Below the pieces are notes generated by a model. That model made no database searches. It had not been told where the DNA came from and was given only the letters and a program-made list of their open reading frames with translations. From Strigamia acuminata (lineage: Eukaryota > Arthropoda > Chilopoda > Geophilomorpha > Linotaeniidae): a DNA stretch of 57,000 nt. Location of the stretch: positions 1-57,000 of the forward strand of contig CASHSZ010000118.1 in NCBI GenBank assembly GCA_949358305.1, written 5' to 3'. Position numbers and translations under genes: made by a program. Below, one piece after another: positions 11,326 to 24,900 of this stretch (positions are counted from its first letter, which is position 1; every line of letters starts with the position of its first letter).

Positions 11326-11340
11326 AAAGAACGTATTCGA

Positions 11341-12907
11341 TGTTGCGGTCTGTCAACACCAAACAGCTAGGAATGGGGTCGGGGCTATTTGAATTTCCCG
11401 CTTCTAAAAACTCAAGTGATCGTATTGTTAAATTCGTACGAAAACCGCGCTGAGAACACAAATCCGCACTGAAAACTATTGTTGAATGCATGGAACATTG
11501 ATGGGAACACCGTTGATTAATATCCAATGGAGTGCTGAATCAATGGCTAATCCAGGGAAAGGCTTAACTACTCACAACACATTGAAAACTAAGGTTGAAA
11601 ATAGAAAACACGGGAGTTAACAAAAAACAACTTGTTTATTAAAAAGTTGGTTGAGAACTGAATAAAATACACTGATTACATTGGTTCCTGAGGAACCGCA
11701 CATGCGCAGTACCCAATACGGCACGCGCCAAGCCGATAGCGGCGAAATACAGATACAAAAGAAACTCCGTTGTCATAGCAACGGAGGAAACGAAATCACA
11801 GCAAAGTTGTAGTTACATAAAAACTGCACGAATTAACGATTGTGATACACTAAAATGATCACAAGAATACCAGGAATATTTAATCTAATCACAACAATAA
11901 GATCAGAAGAGTAAAACAGTGCAAACGGAACGAAAACAATGATCGTCAAGCAGACGATCGAGACAGCCAATCAGCGTCAAGCAAAATGATGCAATCAAAA
12001 CATTTGAATTCCGAACGGAATAAAAATGCAAAGATAGCAAAGAATACAGGTGAAAACACTTCGAAATGAAATAGTAAATGCAGATTATAAGAATATAAAA
12101 TACAAAAATAACGGTTACATTGTGTAATCGTCGCTTGGGACAAACATGGCGACCGGCGAACATAACAAAGGTATTGGATCAAACATGGCGTCCGGCGAAC
12201 ATTGCAAAAGCGTCAAAACAATTCGGAATTGGAAAATAAAGCACTTAATGTAAATAACAAATAAAGTATCGAATAAAATACAAGAGTAATTATTAATTCT
12301 TATCACAAAATACTGAAAGAAAACACACAAGTTTAATAAATACGAAAATGTTGAACGAACCGAACATTCTCGGCTACGCTTTTACGGCAGCCGACAACGA
12401 ACGTTAGAAACAACCGATCGAAGCATTTTGGGCAGTTCTAATGCATCCAGAAAGAAAGAACAGACTTGAATTAGTCAGAAACAAATGTAAAAAGAAATCC
12501 AAATGAATTCTAAAGCACAAAACGAAAGGTTAGAAGACGGAAGCAAAAGTCCGCTAGGAACCGAAAAATGACGTATCGAGCATCGCAAATGTATGCCAGA
12601 AAACGAAGAAAACATTAGAACTGTACGCAATAAACACAAAATCAGGGAAAATTAATAGAAAGGTTCATAAATGCACTCAAAAAGACACGAATAAAATAAT
12701 AGCAAGGTATTAACAGTACATTAAATCGAAAAGTGACAATAAAAATCAGTGAAAAACATTTTAATAAGTCAAAATTCCTGTAAAGTGAAAAATATCAATT
12801 AATTATGAAAAATAAAACACTAAAGGAAAATTAAACAAATAAAAGCAATTAGTAATATTTATTGAAACAATCTCAGCACAACAATTCTTCCACGCTGTCT
12901 TGCAACA
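11341..12907 (-). repeat. Element 1 5' LTR
   Basis: 1567 bp, the right-hand LTR. It equals the left LTR except for an extra 9-bp unit near 12033 and one substitution near 12243. It should contain the promoter of the element. AATAAA is at 11640-11635 and a donor-like GTGAGTAG at 11575-11568 on the minus strand. TATA and initiator elements are not clear. Confidence 0.96.
11568..11575 (-). promoter_or_regulatory. Conserved donor-like GTGAGTAG in element 1 LTR
   Basis: GTGAGTAG on the minus strand, 60 bp after the AATAAA signal. The identical octamer is in the LTRs of element 2 (43989-43996) and element 3 (56503-56510), also after AATAAA. It matches a 5' splice site; see the predicted acceptor at 10458. 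Confidence 0.4.
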
Positions 12908-15900
12908 TGACTTAGCACAAACACCACAAGACCAATGTCTCTGAATGTTCAGAAATAGTGTTTAAACCTTAGTAGAAGCCTTCAATATAAGTTTTAGCAA
13001 CACCCAAGCATTAAATTTTGAAAAAAAAATTTTGAGCTTATTTCACATCGCAGTTGACTTAGCACAAACACCACAAGACCAATGTCTCTGAATGTTCAGA
13101 AATAGTGTTTAAACCTTAGTAGAAGGCTCCAATGTAAGTTTTAGAAACATCCAACCAATGATTTGGGAGAATAGACTTTTGATCTCATCACAGTTGACTT
13201 AGCACAAACACCACAAGTCCAATGTCTCTGAATGTTTAGAAATAGTGTTTAAACCTTAGTAGAAGCCTTCAATATAAGTTTTAGCAACACCCAAGCAATA
13301 AATTTTGAAAAAAAAATTTTGAGCTTATTTCACATCGCAGTTGACTTAGCACAAACACCACAAGACCAATGTCTCTGAATGTTCAGAAATAGTGTTTAAA
13401 CCTTAGTAGAAGGCTCCAATGTAAGTTTTAGAAACATCCAACCGATGATTTGGGCGAATAGACTTTTGATCTCATCACAGTTGACTTAGCACAAACACCA
13501 CAAGACCAATGTCTCTGAATGTTCAGAAATAGTGTTTAAACCTTAGTAGAAGGCTCCAATGTAAGTTTTAGAAACATTCAACCGATGATTTGGGAGAATA
13601 GACTTTTGATCTCATCACAGTTGACTTAGCACAAACACCACAAGACCAATGTCTCTGAATGTTCAGAAATAGTGTTTAAACCTTAGTAGAAGCCTTCAAT
13701 ATAAGTTTTAGCAACACCCAAGCATTAAATTTTGAAAAAAAAATTTTGAGCTTATTTCACATCGCAGTTGACTTAGCACAAACACCACAAGACCAATGTC
13801 TCTGAATGTTCAGAAATAGTGTTTAAACCTTAGTAGAAGGCTCCAATGTAAGTTTTAGAAACATCCAACCAATGATTTGGGAGAATAGACTTTTGATCTC
13901 ATCACAGTTGACTTAGCACAAACACCACAAGTCCAATGTCTCTGAATGTTTAGAAATAGTGTTTAAACCTTAGTAGAAGCCTTCAATATAAGTTTTAGCA
14001 ACACCCAAGCAATAAATTTTGAAAAAAAAATTTTGAGCTTATTTCACATCGCAGTTGACTTAGCACAAACACCACAAGACCAATGTCTCTGAATGTTCAG
14101 AAATAGTGTTTAAACCTTAGTAGAAGGCTCCAATGTAAGTTTTAGAAACATCCAACCGATGATTTGGGCGAATAGACTTTTGATCTCATCACAGTTGACT
14201 TAGCACAAACACCACAAGACCAATGTCTCTGAATGTTCAGAAATAGTGTTTAAACCTTAGTAGAAGGCTCCAATGTAAGTTTTAGAAACATTCAACCGAT
14301 GATTTGGGAGAATAGACTTTTGATCTCATCACAGTTGACTTAGCACAAACACCACAAGACCAATGTCTCTGAATGTTCAGAAATAGTGTTTAAACCTTAG
14401 TAGAAGGCTCCAATGTAAGTTTTAGAAACATTCAACCGATGATTTGGGAGAATAGACTTTTGATCTCATCACAGTTGACTTAGCACAAACACCACAAGAC
14501 CAATGTCTCTGAATGTTCAGAAATAGTGTTTAAACCTTAGTAGAAGGCTCCAATGTAAGTTTTAGAAACATCCAACCAATGATTTGGGAGAATAGACTTT
14601 TGATCTCATCACAGTTGACTTAGCACAAACACCACAAGACCAATGTCTCTGAATGTTCAGAAATAGTGTTTAAACCTTAGTAGAAGGCTCCAATGTAAGT
14701 TTTAGAAACATCCAACCAATGATTTGGGAGAATAGACTTTGATCTCATCACAGTTGACTTAGCACAAACACCACAAGACCAATGTCTCTGAATGTTCAGA
14801 AATAGTGTTTAAACCTTAGTAGAAGCCTTCAATGTAAGTTTTAGAAACATCCAACCAATGATTTGGGAGAATAAACTTTTGATCTCATCACAGTTGACTT
14901 AGCACAAACACCACAAGTCCAATGTCTCTGAATGTTTAGAAATAGTGTTTAAACCTTAGTAGAAGCCTTCAATATAAGTTTTAGCAACACCCAAGCAATA
15001 AATTTTGAAAAAAAAATTTTGAGCTTATTTCACATCGCAGTTGACTTAGCACAAACACCACAAGACCAATGTCTCTGAATGTTCAGAAATAGTGTTTAAA
15101 CCTTAGTAGAAGGCTCCAATGTAAGTTTTAGAAACATCCAACCAATGATTTGGGAGAATAGACTTTTGATCTCATCACAGTTGACTTAGCACAAACACCA
15201 CAAGTCCAATGTCTCTGAATGTTTAGAAATAGTGTTTAAACCTTAGTAGAAGCCTTCAATATAAGTTTTAGCAACACCCAAGCAATAAATTTTGAAAAAA
15301 AAATTTTGAGCTTATTTTACATCGCAGTTGACTTAGCACAAACACCACAAGACCAATGTCTCTGAATGTTCAGAAATAGTGTTTAAACCTTAGTAGAAGG
15401 CTCCAATGTAAGTTTTAGAAACATCCAACCGATGATTTGGGCGAATAGACTTTTGATCTCATCACAGTTGACTTAGCACAAACACCACAAGACCAATGTC
15501 TCTGAATGTTCAGAAATAGTGTTTAAACCTTAGTAGAAGGCTCCAATGTAAGTTTTAGAAACATCCAACCGATGATTTGGGCGAATAGACTTTTGATCTC
15601 ATCACAGTTGACTTAGCACAAACACCACAAGACCAATGTCTCTGAATGTTCAGAAATAGTGTTTAAACCTTAGTAGAAGGCTCCAATGTAAGTTTTAGAA
15701 ACATTCAACCGATGATTTGGGAGAATAGACTTTTGATCTCATCACAGTTGACTTAGCACAAACACCACAAAACCAATGTCTCTGAATGTTCAGAAATAGT
15801 GTTTAAACCTTAGTAGAAGGCTCCAATGTAAGTTTTAGAAACATCCAACCAATGATTTGGGAGAATAGACTTTTGATCTCATCACAGTTGACTTAGCACA

Positions 15901-18900
15901 AACACCACAAGACCAATGTCTCTGAATGTTCAGAAATAGTGTTTAAACCTTAGTAGAAGGCTCCAATGTAAGTTTTAGAAACATCCAACCAATGATTTGG
16001 GAGAATAGACTTTTGATCTCATCACAGTTGACTTAGCACAAACACCACAAGACCAATGTCTCTGAACGTTCAGAAATAGTGTTTAAACCTTAGTAGAAGG
16101 CTCCAATGTAAGTTTTAGAAACATCCAACCAATGATTTGGGAGAATAAACTTTTGATCTCATCACAGTTGACTTAGCACAAACACCACAAGACCAATGTC
16201 TCTGAATGTTCAGAAATAGTGTTTAAACCTTAGTAGAAGCCTTCAATATAAGTTTTAGCAACACCCAAGCATTAAATTTTGAAAAAAAAATTTTGAGCTC
16301 ATTTCACATCGCAGTTGACTTAGCACAAACACCACAAGACCAATGTCTCTGAATGTTCAGAAATAGTGTTTAAACCTTAGTAGAAGGCTCCAATGTAAGT
16401 TTTAGAAACATCCAACCGATGATTTGGGCGAATAGACTTTTGATCTCATCACAGTTGACTTAGCACAAACACCACAAGACCAATGTCTCTGAATGTTCAG
16501 AAATAGTGTTTAAACCTTAGTAGAAGGCTCCAATGTAAGTTTTAGAAACATCCAACCGATGATTTGGGCGAATAGACTTTTGATCTCATCACAGTTGACT
16601 TAGCACAAACACCACAAGACCAATGTCTCTGAATGTTCAGAAATAGTGTTTAAACCTTAGTAGAAGGCTCCAATGTAAGTTTTAGAAACATTCAACCGAT
16701 GATTTGGGAGAATAGACTTTTGATCTCATCACAGTTGACTTAGCACAAACACCACAAAACCAATGTCTCTGAATGTTCAGAAATAGTGTTTAAACCTTAG
16801 TAGAAGGCTCCAATGTAAGTTTTAGAAACATCCAACCAATGATTTGGGAGAATAGACTTTTGATCTCATCACAGTTGACTTAGCACAAACACCACAAGAC
16901 CAATGTCTCTGAACGTTCAGAAATAGTGTTTAAACCTTAGTAGAAGGCTCCAATGTAAGTTTTAGAAACATCCAACCAATGATTTGGGAGAATAAACTTT
17001 TGATCTCATCACAGTTGACTTAGCACAAACACCACAAGACCAATGTCTCTGAATGTTCAGAAATAGTGTTTAAACCTTAGTAGAAGCCTTCAATATAAGT
17101 TTTAGCAACACCCAAGCATTAAATTTTGAAAAAAAAATTTTGAGCTCATTTCACATCGCAGTTGACTTAGCACAAACACCACAAGACCAATGTCTCTGAA
17201 TGTTCAGAAATAGTGTTTAAACCTTAGTAGAAGGCTCCAATGTAAGTTTTAGAAACATCCAACCAATGATTTGGGAGAATAGACTTTTGATCTCATCACA
17301 GTTGACTTAGCACAAACACCACAAGACCAATGTCTCTGAATGTTCAGAAATAGTGTTTAAACCTTAGTAGAAGGCTCCAATGTAAGTTTTAGAAACATTC
17401 AACCGATGATTTGGGAGAATAGACTTTTGATCTCATCACAGTTGACTTAGCACAAACACCACAAAACCAATGTCTCTGAATGTTCAGAAATAGTGTTTAA
17501 ACCTTAGTAGAAGGCTCCAATGTAAGTTTTAGAAACATCCAACCGATGATTTGGGCGAATAGACTTTTGATCTCATCACAGTTGACTTAGCACAAACACC
17601 ACAAGACCAATGTCTCTGAATGTTCAGAAATAGTGTTTAAACCTTAGTAGAAGGCTCCAATGTAAGTTTTAGAAACATTCAACCGATGATTTGGGAGAAT
17701 AGACTTTTGATCTCATCACAGTTGACTTAGCACAAACACCACAAGACCAATGTCTCTGAATGTTCAGAAATAGTGTTTAAACCTTAGTAGAAGCCTTCAA
17801 TATAAGTTTTAGCAACACCCAAGCATTAAATTTTGAAAAAAAAATTTTGAGCTCATTTCACATCGCAGTTGACTTAGCACAAACACCACAAGACCAATGT
17901 CTCTGAATGTTCAGAAATAGTGTTTAAACCTTAGTAGAAGGCTCCAATGTAAGTTTTAGAAACATCCAACCAATGATTTGGGAGAATAGACTTTTGATCT
18001 CATCACAGTTGACTTAGCACAAACACCACAAGACCAATGTCTCTGAATGTTCAGAAATAGTGTTTAAACCTTAGTAGAAGGCTCCAATGTAAGTTTTAGA
18101 AACATTCAACCGATGATTTGGGAGAATAGACTTTTGATCTCATCACAGTTGACTTAGCACAAACACCACAAGACCAATGTCTCTGAATGTTCAGAAATAG
18201 TGTTTAAACCTTAGTAGAAGGCTCCAATGTAAGTTTTAGAAACATTCAACCGATGATTTGGGAGAATAGACTTTTGATCTCATCACAGTTGACTTAGCAC
18301 AAACACCACAAGACCAATGTCTCTGAATGTTCAGAAATAGTGTTTAAACCTTAGTAGAAGGCTCCAATGTAAGTTTTAGAAACATCCAACCAATGATTTG
18401 GGAGAATAGACTTTTGATCTCATCACAGTTGACTTAGCACAAACACCACAAGACCAATGTCTCTGAATGTTCAGAAATAGTGTTTAAACCTTAGTAGAAG
18501 GCTCCAATGTAAGTTTTAGAAACATCCAACCAATGATTTGGGAGAATAGACTTTGATCTCATCACAGTTGACTTAGCACAAACACCACAAGACCAATGTC
18601 TCTGAATGTTCAGAAATAGTGTTTAAACCTTAGTAGAAGCCTTCAATGTAAGTTTTAGAAACATCCAACCAATGATTTGGGAGAATAAACTTTTGATCTC
18701 ATCACAGTTGACTTAGCACAAACACCACAAGTCCAATGTCTCTGAATGTTTAGAAATAGTGTTTAAACCTTAGTAGAAGCCTTCAATATAAGTTTTAGCA
18801 ACACCCAAGCAATAAATTTTGAAAAAAAAATTTTGAGCTTATTTCACATCGCAGTTGACTTAGCACAAACACCACAAGACCAATGTCTCTGAATGTTCAG

Positions 18901-21900
18901 AAATAGTGTTTAAACCTTAGTAGAAGGCTCCAATGTAAGTTTTAGAAACATCCAACCAATGATTTGGGAGAATAGACTTTTGATCTCATCACAGTTGACT
19001 TAGCACAAACACCACAAGTCCAATGTCTCTGAATGTTTAGAAATAGTGTTTAAACCTTAGTAGAAGCCTTCAATATAAGTTTTAGCAACACCCAAGCAAT
19101 AAATTTTGAAAAAAAAATTTTGAGCTTATTTCACATCGCAGTTGACTTAGCACAAACACCACAAGACCAATGTCTCTGAATGTTCAGAAATAGTGTTTAA
19201 ACCTTAGTAGAAGGCTCCAATGTAAGTTTTAGAAACATTCAACCGATGATTTGGGAGAATAGACTTTTGATCTCATCACAGTTGACTTAGCACAAACACC
19301 ACAAGACCAATGTCTCTGAATGTTCAGAAATAGTGTTTAAACCTTAGTAGAAGGCTCCAATGTAAGTTTTAGAAACATTCAACCGATGATTTGGGAGAAT
19401 AGACTTTTGATCTCATCACAGTTGACTTAGCACAAACACCACAAGACCAATGTCTCTGAATGTTCAGAAATAGTGTTTAAACCTTAGTAGAAGGCTCCAA
19501 TGTAAGTTTTAGAAACATCCAACCAATGATTTGGGAGAATAGACTTTTGATCTCATCACAGTTGACTTAGCACAAACACCACAAGACCAATGTCTCTGAA
19601 TGTTCAGAAATAGTGTTTAAACCTTAGTAGAAGGCTCCAATGTAAGTTTTAGAAACATCCAACCAATGATTTGGGAGAATAGACTTTGATCTCATCACAG
19701 TTGACTTAGCACAAACACCACAAGACCAATGTCTCTGAATGTTCAGAAATAGTGTTTAAACCTTAGTAGAAGCCTTCAATGTAAGTTTTAGAAACATCCA
19801 ACCAATGATTTGGGAGAATAAACTTTTGATCTCATCACAGTTGACTTAGCACAAACACCACAAGTCCAATGTCTCTGAATGTTTAGAAATAGTGTTTAAA
19901 CCTTAGTAGAAGCCTTCAATATAAGTTTTAGCAACACCCAAGCAATAAATTTTGAAAAAAAAATTTTGAGCTTATTTCACATCGCAGTTGACTTAGCACA
20001 AACACCACAAGACCAATGTCTCTGAATGTTCAGAAATAGTGTTTAAACCTTAGTAGAAGGCTCCAATGTAAGTTTTAGAAACATCCAACCAATGATTTGG
20101 GAGAATAGACTTTTGATCTCATCACAGTTGACTTAGCACAAACACCACAAGTCCAATGTCTCTGAATGTTTAGAAATAGTGTTTAAACCTTAGTAGAAGC
20201 CTTCAATATAAGTTTTAGCAACACCCAAGCAATAAATTTTGAAAAAAAAATTTTGAGCTTATTTCACATCGCAGTTGACTTAGCACAAACACCACAAGAC
20301 CAATGTCTCTGAATGTTCAGAAATAGTGTTTAAACCTTAGTAGAAGGCTCCAATGTAAGTTTTAGAAACATCCAACCGATGATTTGGGCGAATAGACTTT
20401 TGATCTCATCACAGTTGACTTAGCACAAACACCACAAGACCAATGTCTCTGAATGTTCAGAAATAGTGTTTAAACCTTAGTAGAAGGCTCCAATGTAAGT
20501 TTTAGAAACATCCAACCGATGATTTGGGCGAATAGACTTTTGATCTCATCACAGTTGACTTAGCACAAACACCACAAGACCAATGTCTCTGAATGTTCAG
20601 AAATAGTGTTTAAACCTTAGTAGAAGGCTCCAATGTAAGTTTTAGAAACATTCAACCGATGATTTGGGAGAATAGACTTTTGATCTCATCACAGTTGACT
20701 TAGCACAAACACCACAAAACCAATGTCTCTGAATGTTCAGAAATAGTGTTTAAACCTTAGTAGAAGGCTCCAATGTAAGTTTTAGAAACATCGAACCAAT
20801 GATTTGGGAGAATAGACTTTTGATCTCATCACAGTTGACTTAGCACAAACACCACAAGACCAATGTCTCTGAATGTTCAGAAATAGTGTTTAAACCTTAG
20901 TAGAAGGCTCCAATGTAAGTTTTAGAAACATCCAACCAATGATTTGGGAGAATAGACTTTTGATCTCATCACAGTTGACTTAGCACAAACACCACAAGAC
21001 CAATGTCTCTGAACGTTCAGAAATAGTGTTTAAACCTTAGTAGAAGGCTCCAATGTAAGTTTTAGAAACATCCAACCAATGATTTGGGAGAATAAACTTT
21101 TGATCTCATCACAGTTGACTTAGCACAAACACCACAAGACCAATGTCTCTGAATGTTCAGAAATAGTGTTTAAACCTTAGTAGAAGCCTTCAATATAAGT
21201 TTTAGCAACACCCAAGCATTAAATTTTGAAAAAAAAATTTTGAGCTCATTTCACATCGCAGTTGACTTAGCACAAACACCACAAGACCAATGTCTCTGAA
21301 TGTTCAGAAATAGTGTTTAAACCTTAGTAGAAGGCTCCAATGTAAGTTTTAGAAACATCCAACCGATGATTTGGGCGAATAGACTTTTGATCTCATCACA
21401 GTTGACTTAGCACAAACACCACAAGACCAATGTCTCTGAATGTTCAGAAATAGTGTTTAAACCTTAGTAGAAGGCTCCAATGTAAGTTTTAGAAACATCC
21501 AATCGATGATTTGGGCGAATAGACTTTTGATCTCATCACAGTTGACTTAGCACAAACACCACAAGACCAATGTCTCTGAATGTTCAGAAATAGTGTTTAA
21601 ACCTTAGTAGAAGGCTCCAATGTAAGTTTTAGAAACATTCAACCGATGATTTGGGAGAATAGACTTTTGATCTCATCACAGTTGACTTAGCACAAACACC
21701 ACAAAACCAATGTCTCTGAATGTTCAGAAATAGTGTTTAAACCTTAGTAGAAGGCTCCAATGTAAGTTTTAGAAACATCCAACCAATGATTTGGGAGAAT
21801 AGACTTTTGATCTCATCACAGTTGACTTAGCACAAACACCACAAGACCAATGTCTCTGAATGTTCAGAAATAGTGTTTAAACCTTAGTAGAAGGCTCCAA

Positions 21901-24900
21901 TGTAAGTTTTAGAAACATCCAACCAATGATTTGGGAGAATAGACTTTTGATCTCATCACAGTTGACTTAGCACAAACACCACAAGACCAATGTCTCTGAA
22001 CGTTCAGAAATAGTGTTTAAACCTTAGTAGAAGGCTCCAATGTAAGTTTTAGAAACATCCAACCAATGATTTGGGAGAATAAACTTTTGATCTCATCACA
22101 GTTGACTTAGCACAAACACCACAAGACCAATGTCTCTGAATGTTCAGAAATAGTGTTTAAACCTTAGTAGAAGGCTCCAATGTAAGTTTTAGAAACATCC
22201 AACCAATGATTTGGGAGAATAGACTTTGATCTCATCACAGTTGACTTAGCACAAACACCACAAGACCAATGTCTCTGAATGTTCAGAAATAGTGTTTAAA
22301 CCTTAGTAGAAGGCTCCAATGTAAGTTTTAGAAACATCCAACCGATGATTTGGGCGAATAGACTTTTGATCTCATCACAGTTGACTTAGCACAAACACCA
22401 CAAGACCAATGTCTCTGAATGTTCAGAAATAGTGTTTAAACCTTAGTAGAAGGCTCCAATGTAAGTTTTAGAAACATTCAACCGATGATTTGGGAGAATA
22501 GACTTTTGATCTCATCACAGTTGACTTAGCACAAACACCACAAGACCAATGTCTCTGAATGTTCAGAAATAGTGTTTAAACCTTAGTAGAAGCCTTCAAT
22601 ATAAGTTTTAGCAACACCCAAGCATTAAATTTTGAAAAAAAAATTTTGAGCTCATTTCACATCGCAGTTGACTTAGCACAAACACCACAAGACCAATGTC
22701 TCTGAATGTTCAGAAATAGTGTTTAAACCTTAGTAGAAGGCTCCAATGTAAGTTTTAGAAACATCCAACCAATGATTTGGGAGAATAGACTTTTGATCTC
22801 ATCACAGTTGACTTAGCACAAACACCACAAGACCAATGTCTCTGAATGTTCAGAAATAGTGTTTAAACCTTAGTAGAAGGCTCCAATGTAAGTTTTAGAA
22901 ACATTCAACCGATGATTTGGGAGAATAGACTTTTGATCTCATCACAGTTGACTTAGCACAAACACCACAAGACCAATGTCTCTGAATGTTCAGAAATAGT
23001 GTTTAAACCTTAGTAGAAGGCTCCAATGTAAGTTTTAGAAACATTCAACCGATGATTTGGGAGAATAGACTTTTGATCTCATCACAGTTGACTTAGCACA
23101 AACACCACAAGACCAATGTCTCTGAATGTTCAGAAATAGTGTTTAAACCTTAGTAGAAGGCTCCAATGTAAGTTTTAGAAACATCCAACCAATGATTTGG
23201 GAGAATAGACTTTTGATCTCATCACAGTTGACTTAGCACAAACACCACAAGACCAATGTCTCTGAATGTTCAGAAATAGTGTTTAAACCTTAGTAGAAGG
23301 CTCCAATGTAAGTTTTAGAAACATCCAACCAATGATTTGGGAGAATAGACTTTGATCTCATCACAGTTGACTTAGCACAAACACCACAAGACCAATGTCT
23401 CTGAATGTTCAGAAATAGTGTTTAAACCTTAGTAGAAGCCTTCAATGTAAGTTTTAGAAACATCCAACCAATGATTTGGGAGAATAAACTTTTGATCTCA
23501 TCACAGTTGACTTAGCACAAACACCACAAGTCCAATGTCTCTGAATGTTTAGAAATAGTGTTTAAACCTTAGTAGAAGCCTTCAATATAAGTTTTAGCAA
23601 CACCCAAGCAATAAATTTTGAAAAAAAAATTTTGAGCTTATTTCACATCGCAGTTGACTTAGCACAAACACCACAAGACCAATGTCTCTGAATGTTCAGA
23701 AATAGTGTTTAAACCTTAGTAGAAGGCTCCAATGTAAGTTTTAGAAACATCCAACCAATGATTTGGGAGAATAGACTTTTGATCTCATCACAGTTGACTT
23801 AGCACAAACACCACAAGTCCAATGTCTCTGAATGTTTAGAAATAGTGTTTAAACCTTAGTAGAAGCCTTCAATATAAGTTTTAGCAACACCCAAGCAATA
23901 AATTTTGAAAAAAAAATTTTGAGCTTATTTCACATCGCAGTTGACTTAGCACAAACACCACAAGACCAATGTCTCTGAATGTTCAGAAATAGTGTTTAAA
24001 CCTTAGTAGAAGGCTCCAATGTAAGTTTTAGAAACATTCAACCGATGATTTGGGAGAATAGACTTTTGATCTCATCACAGTTGACTTAGCACAAACACCA
24101 CAAGACCAATGTCTCTGAATGTTCAGAAATAGTGTTTAAACCTTAGTAGAAGGCTCCAATGTAAGTTTTAGAAACATTCAACCGATGATTTGGGAGAATA
24201 GACTTTTGATCTCATCACAGTTGACTTAGCACAAACACCACAAGACCAATGTCTCTGAATGTTCAGAAATAGTGTTTAAACCTTAGTAGAAGGCTCCAAT
24301 GTAAGTTTTAGAAACATCCAACCAATGATTTGGGAGAATAGACTTTTGATCTCATCACAGTTGACTTAGCACAAACACCACAAGACCAATGTCTCTGAAT
24401 GTTCAGAAATAGTGTTTAAACCTTAGTAGAAGGCTCCAATGTAAGTTTTAGAAACATCCAACCAATGATTTGGGAGAATAGACTTTGATCTCATCACAGT
24501 TGACTTAGCACAAACACCACAAGACCAATGTCTCTGAATGTTCAGAAATAGTGTTTAAACCTTAGTAGAAGCCTTCAATGTAAGTTTTAGAAACATCCAA
24601 CCAATGATTTGGGAGAATAAACTTTTGATCTCATCACAGTTGACTTAGCACAAACACCACAAGTCCAATGTCTCTGAATGTTTAGAAATAGTGTTTAAAC
24701 CTTAGTAGAAGCCTTCAATATAAGTTTTAGCAACACCCAAGCAATAAATTTTGAAAAAAAAATTTTGAGCTTATTTCACATCGCAGTTGACTTAGCACAA
24801 ACACCACAAGACCAATGTCTCTGAATGTTCAGAAATAGTGTTTAAACCTTAGTAGAAGGCTCCAATGTAAGTTTTAGAAACATCCAACCAATGATTTGGG

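Larger units (their letters stand above)
10431..11340 (-). other. 5' leader of element 1
   Basis: 910 bp between the 5' LTR and the Gag-Pol start. It holds the primer-binding site, a shared leader motif, a long unassigned ORF and a good splice-acceptor-like sequence. At its LTR-proximal part (11100-11115) it contains ATCCAAGATGGCGACC, whose reverse complement also occurs unchanged in element 3 (55909-55924), a YY1-like site. Confidence 0.8.
10640..11491 (-). other. Upstream ORF through LTR end, primer site and leader (unassigned)
   Basis: From the first in-frame ATG at 11491 the frame stays open for 283 codons, across the end of the 5' LTR, the primer-binding site and most of the leader. The frame extends further upstream to 11527 only through a TTG. 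The protein is hydrophobic in its middle (about residues 160-225) and matches no family I recognise. Elements 2 and 3 have shorter open frames through the same place (44136-44597, 56615-56914). It may be chance; it would lie inside the predicted leader intron. Confidence 0.2.
3585..12907 (-). mobile_element. Element 1: complete BEL/Pao LTR retrotransposon
   Basis: A 9323-bp element on the minus strand, running 5' LTR (right), leader with primer site, one Gag-Pol ORF, 3' LTR (left). The termini are TG...CA and a TGAC target duplication flanks it. The LTRs are almost identical: I see one substitution (4471 region versus 12243 region) and one 9-bp repeat unit (atagcaaag, near 12033) present only in the right copy. 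The intact ORF and near-identical LTRs indicate recent insertion and a probably active source. The domain order with integrase last, DUF1759-type Gag and DUF1758-type protease identifies BEL/Pao, not Ty3 or copia. Confidence 0.97.
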
